From contig JAFGQI010000046.1 of NCBI GenBank assembly GCA_016935755.1, positions 1-55,393 on the forward strand: a stretch of 55,393 bases of DNA, in the 5' to 3' direction. Both the position numbers and the translations under genes were made by a program. Origin of the DNA: Anaerolineales bacterium. GTDB lineage: Bacteria; Chloroflexota; Anaerolineae; Anaerolineales; UBA4823. How positions within the stretch are numbered: position 1 is the stretch's first letter; every line of letters starts with the position of its first letter. Below, piece by piece: positions 7,877-17,247 of this stretch. A model generated the notes under the pieces. The model had not been told where the DNA came from and did no database searches. It saw only the letters and a list, made by a program, of their open reading frames with translations.

Positions 7877-9979
7877 ATGATCAAGACCAAGCTGGTACCT
7901 GGAGAGTGGGGAGTTTTGAAGGCTGATAAGGTTTTGGATGCAGCGGAAATCGAGAGCAAAGCACGGGAACTGCTGGAGCAGATGAGCCTGGAGGAAAAAA
8001 TCCAACAGATGTCGGGGGATATCCCGTTCTTCCCAGGGGCCATCGATATGATGCGCTCCTACAACCCGGAGCCGATCCCGGCGGGGGAAAACCTGCGCCT
8101 GGGCATCCCGGGCATCCGCTTCAGCGATGGCCCGCGCGGGGCGGTCATCTATCACTCCACCTGCTTCCCGGTGTCCATGGCGCGCGGGGCAAGCTGGGAT
8201 GTGGCGTTGGAGGAACGCATCGGTGATGCCATCGGCGTGGAGGTGCGCTCCCAGGGGGCAAACTTCTTTGGCGGCGTGTGCATCAATTTGCTGCGCCACC
8301 CGGCCTGGGGTAGGGCGCAGGAGACTTATGGCGAAGACCCATATCACCTCGGAGAAATGGGCGCGGCGCTGGTGCGCGGCGTGCAGCGACATGTGATGGC
8401 TTGTATCAAGCATTATGCCTGCAACAGCATGGAAAATGCCCGCTTCTATGTGGATGTGAAAGTCAGCCAGCGCACCCTGAGGGAAGTGTATCTCCCCCAT
8501 TTCAAGCGCTGCGTTGATGAAGGCGCGGCCTCGGTAATGAGCGCCTATAACCAGGTCAATGGCGAATATTGTGGGCACAATACCCACCTGCTGCGGAACA
8601 TTCTCAAGGGAGAGTGGGGTTTTGAGGGTTTTATAATTTCGGATTTTGTTTACGGCGTGCGCGATGCCAGGGCGGCGGCATTAGCGGGGTTGGATATCGA
8701 GATGCCTTTCCAACAGCACTATCACAAGAATCTACAGCGCTTGGTGGAGCGCGGCGAAGTTTCTGAAGAGGTCATCGATGAAGCGGTGCTGCGCATTTTG
8801 CGAACCAAGATCCGTTTTGCCCAGGTCGGTGAGCCAGAGCGCTACCGGGCGGAGGTTGTGGTCAGCGATGAGCATCGCAATCTGGCGCGAGAAGCCGCAG
8901 TTAAATCGATGGTTTTACTGAAGAACGATCCGGTCAAGAGGGGAAAGCCGCTTTTGCCCCTGGCGCCTGACCAGATCGAGTGCCTGGCGGTTATCGGTCG
9001 ACTGGCTGATTTTGCGAATATTGGCGATCACGGCAGCAGTATGGTTCGCCCGCCGTATGTGGTTACTCCGCTGGATGGCATCGAAGAAGCGCTGGGGGAT
9101 CAATGCGATCTGCTTTACGATAACGGGCAAAACCTGAAACGCGCCGCAGAAACTGCCCAGGATGCTGACGTGGTTATCCTGGTGGTTGGATATACTCACC
9201 GGGACGAGGGCGAATACATCAGTTATAAACGCGATGGCGGCGACCGGGATACATTAGTTCTGCATCGACGGGATAAAGATTTGATCCGGGCAGTTGTCCA
9301 GGCTAATCCGAACACGATTGTAGTCCTGGTAGGCGGCAGCGCCATCGTCACCGAGGCCTGGCGTAAGCAGGTGCCAGCCATCCTGATGGCCTGGTATCCC
9401 GGAATGGAGGGGGGCAATGCCCTGGCGGATGTGCTGTTTGGCAAAGCTAACCCCAGCGGCAGGCTGCCGTGCGTATTCCCGAAATCGGAGAGGCAGCTGC
9501 CCTTCTTCGACAAAAAAGCGAAGACGATCGAATATGGTGATCTACATGGTTATCGCCTGATGGATGCGCGCGGCGATGAGCCTGCCTTTGCCTTTGGATA
9601 TGGGTTGAGCTACACAACTTTTTCATTTGCGAATCTGCGCCTCACGCCAGAACGAGTGGAAAAGGATGGCATGATCCAGGCTCAAATTGAGGTTGCCAAT
9701 ACTGGCTCGATGGCTGGAGAAGAAGTGGTGCAGTTGTATGTTGGATGTGAAAATTCGTCGGTGAGCCGTCCGGTAAAAATCCTCAAGGGTTTTAAGAAGG
9801 TTTTGCTAGAACCAGGCGAGACCCGTCAGGTTACGATTGACCTGCCCGCCCAAGATTTGGCCTACTATGATGAGGCGCGCGGAGAGTGGGTTGTTGAGCC
9901 AGTCCGGTATAAAATATCTGTGGGATCATCTTCTTGCTCCGATGATTTGCTCCATGGTCATATCGAGGTCAGTCCATAA
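7877..9979 (+). CDS. Glycoside hydrolase family 3 (beta-glucosidase type)
   Basis: A 700-residue GH3 enzyme that removes non-reducing-end sugars from beta-glycosides. The N-terminal barrel contains the substrate loop KHYACNSMEN and the nucleophile Asp256 in FIISDFVYG (SDF rather than the common SDW). The second alpha/beta domain (about 340-560) includes VVVGYTHRDEGEY and LMAWYPGMEGGNALADVLFG. A fibronectin-III-like domain starts after FGYGLSYTTFSF (about 575). There is no signal peptide, so it probably works in the cytoplasm on imported oligosaccharides; the MFS gene downstream could be its importer, which is inference only. The start has a strong GAGGAGG SD. The exact sugar cannot be read from sequence. 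Confidence 0.92.
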   Translation: MIKTKLVPGEWGVLKADKVLDAAEIESKARELLEQMSLEEKIQQMSGDIPFFPGAIDMMRSYNPEPIPAGENLRLGIPGIRFSDGPRGAVIYHSTCFPVSMARGASWDVALEERIGDAIGVEVRSQGANFFGGVCINLLRHPAWGRAQETYGEDPYHLGEMGAALVRGVQRHVMACIKHYACNSMENARFYVDVKVSQRTLREVYLPHFKRCVDEGAASVMSAYNQVNGEYCGHNTHLLRNILKGEWGFEGFIISDFVYGVRDARAAALAGLDIEMPFQQHYHKNLQRLVERGEVSEEVIDEAVLRILRTKIRFAQVGEPERYRAEVVVSDEHRNLAREAAVKSMVLLKNDPVKRGKPLLPLAPDQIECLAVIGRLADFANIGDHGSSMVRPPYVVTPLDGIEEALGDQCDLLYDNGQNLKRAAETAQDADVVILVVGYTHRDEGEYISYKRDGGDRDTLVLHRRDKDLIRAVVQANPNTIVVLVGGSAIVTEAWRKQVPAILMAWYPGMEGGNALADVLFGKANPSGRLPCVFPKSERQLPFFDKKAKTIEYGDLHGYRLMDARGDEPAFAFGYGLSYTTFSFANLRLTPERVEKDGMIQAQIEVANTGSMAGEEVVQLYVGCENSSVSRPVKILKGFKKVLLEPGETRQVTIDLPAQDLAYYDEARGEWVVEPVRYKISVGSSSCSDDLLHGHIEVSP

Positions 9980-10047
9980 AATCTGGCATTTAGCCAAAAA
10001 TTGGTTCCAACACCTGGTGGAATATCCAGAATTAATCTAACTGGCGG

Positions 10048-10053
10048 TATAAT
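10048..10053 (+). promoter_or_regulatory. -10 box, TATAAT
   Basis: A perfect TATAAT 22 bases before the transporter gene. No convincing -35 was found, so the transporter may have its own weak or activator-dependent promoter. Confidence 0.35.
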
Positions 10054-10074
10054 ACTCGGCTGCATCCTGATATT

Positions 10075-11331
10075 TTGGAGTTTCAACTGAAAGTACAATT
10101 ACCTCGTTGGTCCTGGGCGCCTGCCGACGCCAACGCAGTCCAGAGAAAAAACTTTAAGAACGTGCAGATCGATGCCATTGGTGTAGGGCTGGCCAGCGCA
10201 GCCAGCCCGTTTCTGCCCGTTTTCTTGGCCCGTTTGGGGGCGACCAACTTCGAGGTCGGACTGCTATCTTCTATGCCAGGAGTGACGGGTTTGATCCTGG
10301 CTATTTTTGTGGGTCGATTTCTGCAAACGCGTCGCAATATCGTGCCCTGGTTCAGCGTAGCGCGGCTGCTGGTTTTGTCTTCGTACGCCTCAACCGGCCT
10401 GGCAGCTTTTATCATCCCGCCTGAATACCTGGTTCCAACCGTATTATTTATCTGGGCTATCGCTACCCTGCCTCAGACCGCCGTGGCGGTTGCATTTTCG
10501 GTGGTGATGAATTCCGTGGCGGGTACGAATCGCATTGAATTGATGAGCCGGCGTTGGTCAATCCTGGGCTTGACTACTGCCATCACGGTGACAATCGTCG
10601 GCCAGATTTTGGACCGCATCGGGTTCCCTTTGAATTACCAGGTTGTGTTTATTGGCCTGTCCTTAGGCGGTCTGGTCAGCTATTACTTCTCGAGTCATAT
10701 CGAACTTCCGGACAGCATCCCGCCAGATTTTGGTAAGGGCAGGTCTCTGGCTGCCCAGGGGCGCGACTATCTATCCCTGGTGATGAGCCAGAAACCGTTT
10801 GTGCGCATCTCGATAAAAAGGTTTGTATTCTTCACTGGCTCAGTGCTGGCTACCCCCCTGTTTCCACTTTACTACGTCCGTGAATTAAATGCCAGCGATG
10901 CCTGGATTGGCTTGATCAGCACCTCTCAAACTGCCATCTTGATGATTGGCTATTTCTTATGGACGCGCCAATCTCGGATCAGGGGTCCGCGCTATGTTTT
11001 GCTGTGGACTACTTTTGGAATGAGCCTTTATCCAGCCCTGGTGGCGTTCTCCCACCGGGTAGAACTTGTCGTTTTGTTTGCCGGGCTGGCAGGCATCTTT
11101 CAAGCGGGCATTGATCTGGTTTTCTTTGATGAGCTGATGAAAACCATACCCCATGAATACAGCGCAACCTTTGTTTCGCTGGCTCAGAGCATCCAATATG
11201 TGTCCGCCATATTTGCTCCGCTCATTGGCACGCTGCTGGCAAACCAGATTGGCATCGGAGGGGCGCTGCTGGTCAGCGCCGCCATCCGGCTGTTTGGCGC
11301 CTTGCTGTTCGCTTTTTGGCATCCAGAATAG
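10075..11331 (+). CDS. Major facilitator superfamily transporter
   Basis: An integral membrane protein of about 418 residues with roughly 12 hydrophobic segments in two halves separated by a hydrophilic stretch (SSHIELPDSIPPDFGKGRS, about 205-225). ARLGATNFEVGLLSSMPG between the first two helices is typical of MFS proteins. Substrate unknown; sugars are plausible because it follows a GH3 gene. The start is uncertain: TTG at 10075 has no SD, whereas GGAG (10077-10080) is correctly placed for a rare CTG start at 10087. No ATG exists in frame near the N-terminus. Confidence 0.8.
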   Translation: MEFQLKVQLPRWSWAPADANAVQRKNFKNVQIDAIGVGLASAASPFLPVFLARLGATNFEVGLLSSMPGVTGLILAIFVGRFLQTRRNIVPWFSVARLLVLSSYASTGLAAFIIPPEYLVPTVLFIWAIATLPQTAVAVAFSVVMNSVAGTNRIELMSRRWSILGLTTAITVTIVGQILDRIGFPLNYQVVFIGLSLGGLVSYYFSSHIELPDSIPPDFGKGRSLAAQGRDYLSLVMSQKPFVRISIKRFVFFTGSVLATPLFPLYYVRELNASDAWIGLISTSQTAILMIGYFLWTRQSRIRGPRYVLLWTTFGMSLYPALVAFSHRVELVVLFAGLAGIFQAGIDLVFFDELMKTIPHEYSATFVSLAQSIQYVSAIFAPLIGTLLANQIGIGGALLVSAAIRLFGALLFAFWHPE

Positions 11332-11367
11332 CGCCATATACCTCCACGGTTTTAATTATACAATATA

Positions 11368-11396
11368 TTGACAATATATATACATTATGGTATATT
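11368..11396 (+). promoter_or_regulatory. Promoter of the site-2 protease gene
   Basis: TTGACA (11368-11373), 17 bases, TATATT (11391-11396), inside a very AT-rich 195-base intergenic region. The leader is about 120 bases long; no riboswitch fold was recognised in it. Confidence 0.72.
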
Positions 11397-11526
11397 CTAT
11401 TATACTCTGCTCAGCTTATTCAATCGACAGGATGAATTTAGCAGAGAGTGTTGTACATAGAATTGGCCTGGAAAATTTTACAGGTAGAAAACCAAAACAG
11501 GCTTTTGGAGAATATGGAGGTATAAC

Positions 11527-12642
11527 ATGAACGCAAGCATTCGTATTGGAAAAATCGCCGGGATACCTGTGGGGCTGCACTTCTCCTGGTTCCTGATTTT
11601 TGCTCTGCTCACCTGGTCGCTGAGTTCGGCCTATTTTCCTCAGGAATACCCGCAGCTTTCGGGCTGGCTGTACGTTTTGTTGGCGGCAGTAACCAGCATC
11701 TTTTTCTTTGCCTCAGTTCTGGCGCATGAGTTGGGGCATTCCATTATTGCCCTGCGCAATCAGATACCGGTGAAAGGGATCACACTGTTCATTTTTGGTG
11801 GAGTAGCCCAGATAGGGCAGGAGCCGCGCTCGCCTGGGGCTGAGTTCCGCATTGCTATAGCAGGCCCATTGGTCAGTTTAGGCTTGGCGGGGATATTTGG
11901 CCTGCTGTGGGTAGTGGATCACGGCATTCCCTACCTGGCCGCGCCCAGCATTTACCTGGCGAGGATCAATCTCATTCTGGCGTTATTCAACATGATCCCG
12001 GGCTTTCCCCTGGATGGCGGACGTGTCTTGAGGTCTATTGTCTGGTGGTTTACCAAGAGCTTCCGTAAGGCAACTCAGGTGGCCTCGGTGAGCGGACAGT
12101 TGGTGGCTTTTGGTTTCATTGCCTTTGGCGTATTCTTACTCTTCCAGGGCAATTTGGCTAATGGTTTGTGGTTGGCTTTTATCGGTTGGTTCCTGCAAAA
12201 TGCTGCTGCTGCCACTTACGCTCAGATGAACCTGCAGGAGTCGCTGAGCGGAGTCAAAGTCTCCCAAGTGATGACCAGCGACTGCCAGCAGGTGCAGAGC
12301 CTGACACCAATCAGTCAGATTGTGGACGAGCGGATTCTAACCGGCGGACAGCGCTGCTTTTTCGTGGCGGATGAGGATGAACTGAAGGGGATCCTGACCC
12401 TCAAGGATATCAGCAAGCTGGCGCAGCCTAAATGGCGCTTCACCACTGCAGAGCAGTTGATGGTTCCGTTCAGCCGGCTGATAAAAATCGATCCAGATAT
12501 GGAGCTTATGACCGCCCTGCAAGCCATGGATCAAGCCGAAGTGGCTCAAATCCCAGTGGTGGAGCAGGGGCGCATTACTGGAATGCTTACCCGTGAGCAG
12601 GTATTGCATTATCTCCGTTTACGGGCCGAACTCGGGATATAA
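11527..12642 (+). CDS. Site-2 protease (M50 family) with two CBS domains
   Basis: An intramembrane zinc metalloprotease of 371 residues. The HELGH motif (H67, E68, H71) and the distal FPLDGGR motif (D163) supply the zinc ligands and lie in the hydrophobic N-terminal part (about 1-225). A pair of CBS domains follows (about 240-365, VSQVMTSDCQQV and QLMVPFSRLI), expected to bind adenine nucleotides and regulate activity. Such enzymes cut membrane-bound regulators within the bilayer. A good SD (GGAGG, 11515-11519) precedes the ATG. The next genes are cation transporters, separated by a hairpin, so cotranscription is uncertain. Confidence 0.9.
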   Translation: MNASIRIGKIAGIPVGLHFSWFLIFALLTWSLSSAYFPQEYPQLSGWLYVLLAAVTSIFFFASVLAHELGHSIIALRNQIPVKGITLFIFGGVAQIGQEPRSPGAEFRIAIAGPLVSLGLAGIFGLLWVVDHGIPYLAAPSIYLARINLILALFNMIPGFPLDGGRVLRSIVWWFTKSFRKATQVASVSGQLVAFGFIAFGVFLLFQGNLANGLWLAFIGWFLQNAAAATYAQMNLQESLSGVKVSQVMTSDCQQVQSLTPISQIVDERILTGGQRCFFVADEDELKGILTLKDISKLAQPKWRFTTAEQLMVPFSRLIKIDPDMELMTALQAMDQAEVAQIPVVEQGRITGMLTREQVLHYLRLRAELGI

Positions 12643-12662
12643 TTACAACAGTCAGTGATTGT

Positions 12663-12702
12663 ATAATCAATCAATCGGGATAAAACCCGATTGATTGATT
12701 AT
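12663..12702. repeat. Perfect 17-bp palindromic hairpin
   Basis: Bases 12663-12679 pair without mismatch with 12686-12702 around a 6-base loop (ATAAAA). The left arm overlaps a TATAAT (12662-12667). It could end the protease transcript, act as an attenuator for the ATPase operon, or be an operator over a promoter. There is no clean T-run after the stem on the plus strand. Confidence 0.6.
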
Positions 12703-12748
12703 TAGGCAGAATCATAAAGATGAGATGTGTGGAGCCGGGATTCAGCCA

Positions 12749-15535
12749 ATGGAATGGTACAAACGAGAAACCCTGGATGTCCTGAATGAACTGCAGAGCG
12801 ATGCCCTGCAGGGTCTGGATCAGGCTGCCGCTGAGCAGCGCCAGAAGCAATATGGCCCGAATGAGCTGGCCGAAACTGGTTTGCGATCTCCCTGGCGCAT
12901 TCTTTGGGAACAGTTCACTGCAACGATGGTGCTGATTCTCTTGGGGGCAGCGCTGCTATCAGCCCTTCTAGGGGAATTCAAAGACGCGATAGCGATTGGC
13001 TCGATTGTTATTCTGTTCGCATTGCTGGGTTTTATCCAGGAATACCGCGCTGAGCAAGCTATGGCTGCCTTACGTAAGCTGGCGACCCCGCTGGTCAAGG
13101 TGCTGCGCAGCGGCGGGGTGCGTGAAGTATCATCCCGCGATCTGGTTCCCGGAGATGTCATCTTGCTCGAGGCGGGCAACCTGCTGTCGGCGGATACCCG
13201 ACTGTTGGAAGCGGTGAACCTACGCATCCAGGAAGCCACATTGACAGGCGAATCAGAACCGGTTGAAAAAATGTCCATGGCTCTGCCTGGGCCCGAACTG
13301 GCCCTGGGCGACCGGCGCAATATGGCCTATATGGGGACAATTGTGACTTATGGTCGCGGAAAAGCGCTGGTTGTAGAAACTGGTATGCGCACAGAATTGG
13401 GAAAAATCGCCAATATGCTCCAGCAGGTGGGCAATGAGATGACCCCGCTGCAGCAGCGCCTGGATCAGTTGGGCAAGCTGCTGGCAGTGGTAGGAGTTGC
13501 AGTGGCGGCTATGATATTCATCTTTGGCCTCCTACGCGGCGAGGCGGTTCGAGATATGCTCTTGACTGCCGTGAGCATTGCTGTGGCGATCGTCCCAGAA
13601 GGCTTGCCTGCAGTGGTCACGATCACTTTAGCCTTGGGCGCACAGCGTATGCTCCGCCGTCAGGCGCTGATCCGCAAACTGCCAGCCGTAGAAACGCTCG
13701 GCTCGGTCACGGTGATCTGTTCGGACAAAACCGGCACCCTGACGGAAAACCGCATGACCGTTATGATTCTAGATGTAGCTGGTCACCAGTTAAACATCAG
13801 CGAAAGCATGCATCACCGTATGCCGTCGCTCGAACCAGGTGATTTTGGGGCCGGTAGTCCAGCGGCAGCTTTGGATAACCAACCCGATTCGATCAGCTTG
13901 CTGCTGGCTGGCGCGGCTTTATGCAATGACGCCATCCTGAGCCATCCGACAAAAAGCAGCCGCTACCAGGCGATCGGCGACCCAACAGAAGGCGCGCTTC
14001 TGGTCGCAGCGGCGCAATTCGGATTATTGAAGGATGATCTGGAAAAAGCATATCCACGTCTGGCAGAAGTTCCTTTTGACTCTGATCGTAAGCGGATGAC
14101 CACGGTGCATCCTTCTGACCCCGAGCGGAACCAGGGATTATCCCCTCATCTGGCCCGGTTGGCTGAGCTTAAGCTCCAGGAATTGCCCCTGCTGGCCTTT
14201 ACAAAGGGCGGGGTGGACGGTTTGTTGGAGGTTTGTTCTTCTGTCTGGACGGAGGGCCGGGTCGAGCCCCTGGATGACCAGTGGCGGGCGCGGGTGCAAA
14301 AAGCGAATGATGATTTGGCGCAGCAAGGGATGCGTGTCCTGGGTGTGGCCTACCGGTCATTCAGCGAGCTGCCGACCGATGGGGTGGTATTCACGCTGGA
14401 AAGAGATTTGACCCTGGTGGGATTGATTGGCATGATAGACCCGCCCCGCCCTGAAGTTCGCCAGGCGATACAAACCTGCCTGACGGCGGGCATCCGGCCG
14501 GTGATGATCACGGGCGACCATCCACTCACTGCCCGGCAGATCGCCCGGGAATTGGGTATTCTGTCTCCGCAGGCAGAGAGGGAGCGAGTGATAACCGGAC
14601 AGGAACTGAACCGGATGAGCGATGAAGACCTGTTGAGCGCAGCAGGCGAGGTCTCAGTTTTCGCGCGGGTTTCGCCCGAGCACAAGCTGAAAATTGTGCA
14701 GGCGCTGCAAGCGCAAGGCCAGGTGGTAGCCATGACCGGGGATGGGGTCAACGACGCCCCCGCCCTCAAGCGCGCTAACATCGGTGTGGCGATGGGGATT
14801 ACCGGGACAGATGTCTCTAAAGAGGCTGCGGAAATGGTGCTTCAAGATGATAACTTTACCACCATTGTAGCAGCCGTCGAAGAAGGGCGCACGATCTATG
14901 ATAACCTGCGCAAGTTTATCAAGTTTTCCGTGGCTGGAAATATTGGCAAAGTTTTAGTGATGCTCCTTGCACCTGTGCTGGGGAAACCTCTGCCGCTGGA
15001 ACCGCTGCAGCTCCTGTGGCTGAATCTATTGACGGATGGCTTGCTGGGTCTGGGTTTGGGTCTTGAACCTCCCGAAAAGGATATCATGCGCCGTCCTCCA
15101 TATTCTCCCAAGGAAGGCTTTTTCAGCAGCGGGTTGGGCACCCACATCCTTTGGGTGGGAGCTGTGATTGGCGCCATCGCCTTAGGTCTGGGTTACCTCT
15201 ATTGGCAGGCGAACCCAGAGGGTAACTGGCAGACCATCACCTTTTCAACCCTGGCGTTTTCCCAACTGTTCCAGGCTCTGGCTACTCGGTCGCGACGGGA
15301 TTCATTATTCACCATTGGGCTGAGATCCAATCTGCCGGGTATGGTCCTGGCGGCGGTTGTATTTGCCCTGCAAATCGCGGTTATCTATGTGCCATACCTG
15401 CAGAATTTCTTCCACACCAAACCGCTGGCTCTACAAGAACTGATCATCAGCATGGGAGTCAGCAGTCTGGTATTCACCTTGATAGAGTTTGAAAAGCTAA
15501 CAGCACGAAATCGAGAGATTGGGGAATCCGCATGA
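12749..15535 (+). CDS. P-type cation-transporting ATPase (PII, calcium type)
   Basis: A 928-residue pump of the SERCA/PMCA group. Visible are the actuator motif TLTGES, the phosphorylation site [12 protein letters not shown] (Asp326), the hinge [15 protein letters not shown], and PEGLPAVVT in helix M4. In M6, NLLTDG keeps the Asn and Asp of Ca site II, but in M5 the Glu of SERCA site I is replaced by Lys734 (NIGKVLV), suggesting one ion per ATP. The start at 12749 (MEWYKRE) fits the family N-terminus; GGAG at 12731-12734 is a rather distant SD, and ATG 12725 is an alternative. The stop overlaps the antiporter start by four bases (ATGA). Confidence 0.9.
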   Translation: MEWYKRETLDVLNELQSDALQGLDQAAAEQRQKQYGPNELAETGLRSPWRILWEQFTATMVLILLGAALLSALLGEFKDAIAIGSIVILFALLGFIQEYRAEQAMAALRKLATPLVKVLRSGGVREVSSRDLVPGDVILLEAGNLLSADTRLLEAVNLRIQEATLTGESEPVEKMSMALPGPELALGDRRNMAYMGTIVTYGRGKALVVETGMRTELGKIANMLQQVGNEMTPLQQRLDQLGKLLAVVGVAVAAMIFIFGLLRGEAVRDMLLTAVSIAVAIVPEGLPAVVTITLALGAQRMLRRQALIRKLPAVETLGSVTVICSDKTGTLTENRMTVMILDVAGHQLNISESMHHRMPSLEPGDFGAGSPAAALDNQPDSISLLLAGAALCNDAILSHPTKSSRYQAIGDPTEGALLVAAAQFGLLKDDLEKAYPRLAEVPFDSDRKRMTTVHPSDPERNQGLSPHLARLAELKLQELPLLAFTKGGVDGLLEVCSSVWTEGRVEPLDDQWRARVQKANDDLAQQGMRVLGVAYRSFSELPTDGVVFTLERDLTLVGLIGMIDPPRPEVRQAIQTCLTAGIRPVMITGDHPLTARQIARELGILSPQAERERVITGQELNRMSDEDLLSAAGEVSVFARVSPEHKLKIVQALQAQGQVVAMTGDGVNDAPALKRANIGVAMGITGTDVSKEAAEMVLQDDNFTTIVAAVEEGRTIYDNLRKFIKFSVAGNIGKVLVMLLAPVLGKPLPLEPLQLLWLNLLTDGLLGLGLGLEPPEKDIMRRPPYSPKEGFFSSGLGTHILWVGAVIGAIALGLGYLYWQANPEGNWQTITFSTLAFSQLFQALATRSRRDSLFTIGLRSNLPGMVLAAVVFALQIAVIYVPYLQNFFHTKPLALQELIISMGVSSLVFTLIEFEKLTARNREIGESA

Positions 15536-16803
15536 CACCATTTTTACAACTTGCGCTGGCGCTGGCAGTGATTATCGCCGCAGCCAAGGCCGCCGGTTAT
15601 CTTAGCTACCGCCTGGGACAACCTTCTGTTCTGGGAGAGCTGCTGGTGGGAGTTCTGTTAGGCCCCTCAGTGATAGACTTGCTTCACCTGGCCTACTTCA
15701 CGGACAGCCATTTACCAGATGTGATCCACGAGATGGCTGAAATGGGGGTGTTATTGTTGATGTTTATTGCTGGTTTAGATTTGCATCTTTCTGACCTGGC
15801 AAAAACAGGCAAAGTTTCGGTGTTTTCTGGTGTTTTGGGGGTAGTATTCCCGATGGCGCTTGGCGTTGCGGTGGGCTTGTTGGCCTCGATGGAGCTTGGC
15901 GCAGCTGTTTTCTTGGGGTTGGTTCTCTCTGCTACCAGCGTCAGCATATCTGCCCAAACATTGATGGAAATGCGCGTCCTGCGCAGCCGCGTTGGGTATG
16001 GTCTGCTGGGTGCGGCGGTTTTCGATGATATTTTGGTCATCCTTGGTCTTTCCATCTTTTCAGCCATGGCAATTTCTGATTCAGGCGCGGGGTTGGGAGA
16101 TATTATCGTCATCATCCTGAGAATGATCCTCTTCTTGGGTGGAGCGACTGTCATAGGTATGTTGGTTTTGCCCAAGTTCAGTCGCCGGATTGCGGGGCTG
16201 CCAATCAGTCAGGGTCTGGTTGCCTTTACCATCGTTATCATTCTTTTGTTTGGGTGGGGAGCGGAAGAATGGGGTCGTATGGCAGCCATTACCGGGGCAT
16301 TTATGGCTGGTCTTGTTTTCTCACGCAGCTCGGTCAAAGAGCGGATTGAAACAGGGATATCTGCGCTGGCCTACGGTATGTTTGTCCCGATCTTTTTTAT
16401 TGATGTGGGCTTGAAAGCAGACATCCGGCAAATTGGAGGTAGCGCGTTAATTTTTTTCCTGGGTATGACCTTGGCAGCGATTATTGGAAAGGTTTTGGGC
16501 GCCGGTCTGGGTGCCAGCCTGGGTGGTTTCAGCCGCCGCGAGTCGCTGCAGCTTGGCATTGGGATGATGTCACGCGGGGAAGTTGGCCTGATCGCTGCCT
16601 CACTTGGAATCACCCAGGGGTTAATCACCCAGGAAATTTTCTCGGCAATGGTTGGCATGGTGGTTGTGACTACTTTACTCACCCCTCCATTGCTGCGGCT
16701 GGCGTTTCGCCCCTCCCAGCCCCCCAAAAAACCTGATGCGCCAATTGTGAGCGATTCATCTGGAATAAGTACACTTACTGACCCAACATTAGATGGAGGG
16801 TAA
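15532..16803 (+). CDS. Cation:proton antiporter, CPA2 (Kef/NapA type)
   Basis: A 423-residue membrane antiporter exchanging Na or K for protons. It has about 12 hydrophobic segments, the family's GVLLGPSVIDL near the N-terminus and the paired aspartates in GAAVFDDILVIL. It contains only the transport domain; the cytoplasmic RCK/TrkA-N domain common in Kef proteins is absent. Start and stop both touch neighbours: ATGA overlap with the ATPase gene and only four bases before the PII-like gene. This makes a three-gene operon in which the small downstream protein may take the regulatory role of the missing RCK domain (inference). Confidence 0.88.
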   Translation: MTPFLQLALALAVIIAAAKAAGYLSYRLGQPSVLGELLVGVLLGPSVIDLLHLAYFTDSHLPDVIHEMAEMGVLLLMFIAGLDLHLSDLAKTGKVSVFSGVLGVVFPMALGVAVGLLASMELGAAVFLGLVLSATSVSISAQTLMEMRVLRSRVGYGLLGAAVFDDILVILGLSIFSAMAISDSGAGLGDIIVIILRMILFLGGATVIGMLVLPKFSRRIAGLPISQGLVAFTIVIILLFGWGAEEWGRMAAITGAFMAGLVFSRSSVKERIETGISALAYGMFVPIFFIDVGLKADIRQIGGSALIFFLGMTLAAIIGKVLGAGLGASLGGFSRRESLQLGIGMMSRGEVGLIAASLGITQGLITQEIFSAMVGMVVVTTLLTPPLLRLAFRPSQPPKKPDAPIVSDSSGISTLTDPTLDGG

Positions 16804-16807
16804 ATTG

Positions 16808-17164
16808 ATGCATTATCTTGTCGTGTTAATCGTGGATAATCCCGACGACTGCCGTCCGATCCTGGATGCCTGGGAAGAGATCGGTGTCAGCGGCGTCACC
16901 ATCCTGGAAAGCACTGGTCTGGGACGGTTGAGACGAATTGGCTTGCGAGATGATCTGCCTCTGATCCCCAGTCTTGAAGACATTTTCAGCACGGATGAAG
17001 TGCCACACAGAACGATGCTGTCGGTGGTGAATGATCAGGAGATGGTGGATAAGATGATCATGATCGTCAAGGATGTGATTGGCAACCTGGATGACCCTGA
17101 CACAGGATTTTTGTTCGTTGTGCCTGTGATCCAGGCGATGGGATTGGGCAGGCCTGAGAGTTAG
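16808..17164 (+). CDS. PII-like signalling protein
   Basis: A 118-residue protein resembling the PII superfamily: it begins with a beta strand (MHYLVVLIVD), then an alpha helix and GVSGVTILESTGLGRL, which matches the usual PII N-terminal pattern; VVNDQEMVDKMIMIVKDVIG forms the second helix and FLFVVPVIQAMGL the last strand. PII-like proteins are small trimers that bind nucleotides and commonly control a transporter encoded beside them. The ATG at 16808 is preferred to 16793 because GGAGGG (16795-16800) is seven bases upstream. Its operon position after an antiporter suggests control of cation transport; the ligand cannot be told. Confidence 0.72.
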   Translation: MHYLVVLIVDNPDDCRPILDAWEEIGVSGVTILESTGLGRLRRIGLRDDLPLIPSLEDIFSTDEVPHRTMLSVVNDQEMVDKMIMIVKDVIGNLDDPDTGFLFVVPVIQAMGLGRPES

Positions 17165-17195
17165 AAACCAGTCGTGAATTGAATATCAAAAGCTG

Positions 17196-17234
17196 AACCG
17201 GAGGCAGCCAGAAATTCTGTGACTGCCCCCGGTT
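17196..17234. terminator. Bidirectional terminator between convergent genes
   Basis: AACCGGAGGCAG (17196-17207) pairs with CTGCCCCCGGTT (17223-17234) with one mismatch. It lies between the stop codons of the convergent PII-like and trpB2 genes. T-runs are poor, so efficiency is uncertain. Confidence 0.6.
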
Positions 17235-17247
17235 GGGTTAAATTATC

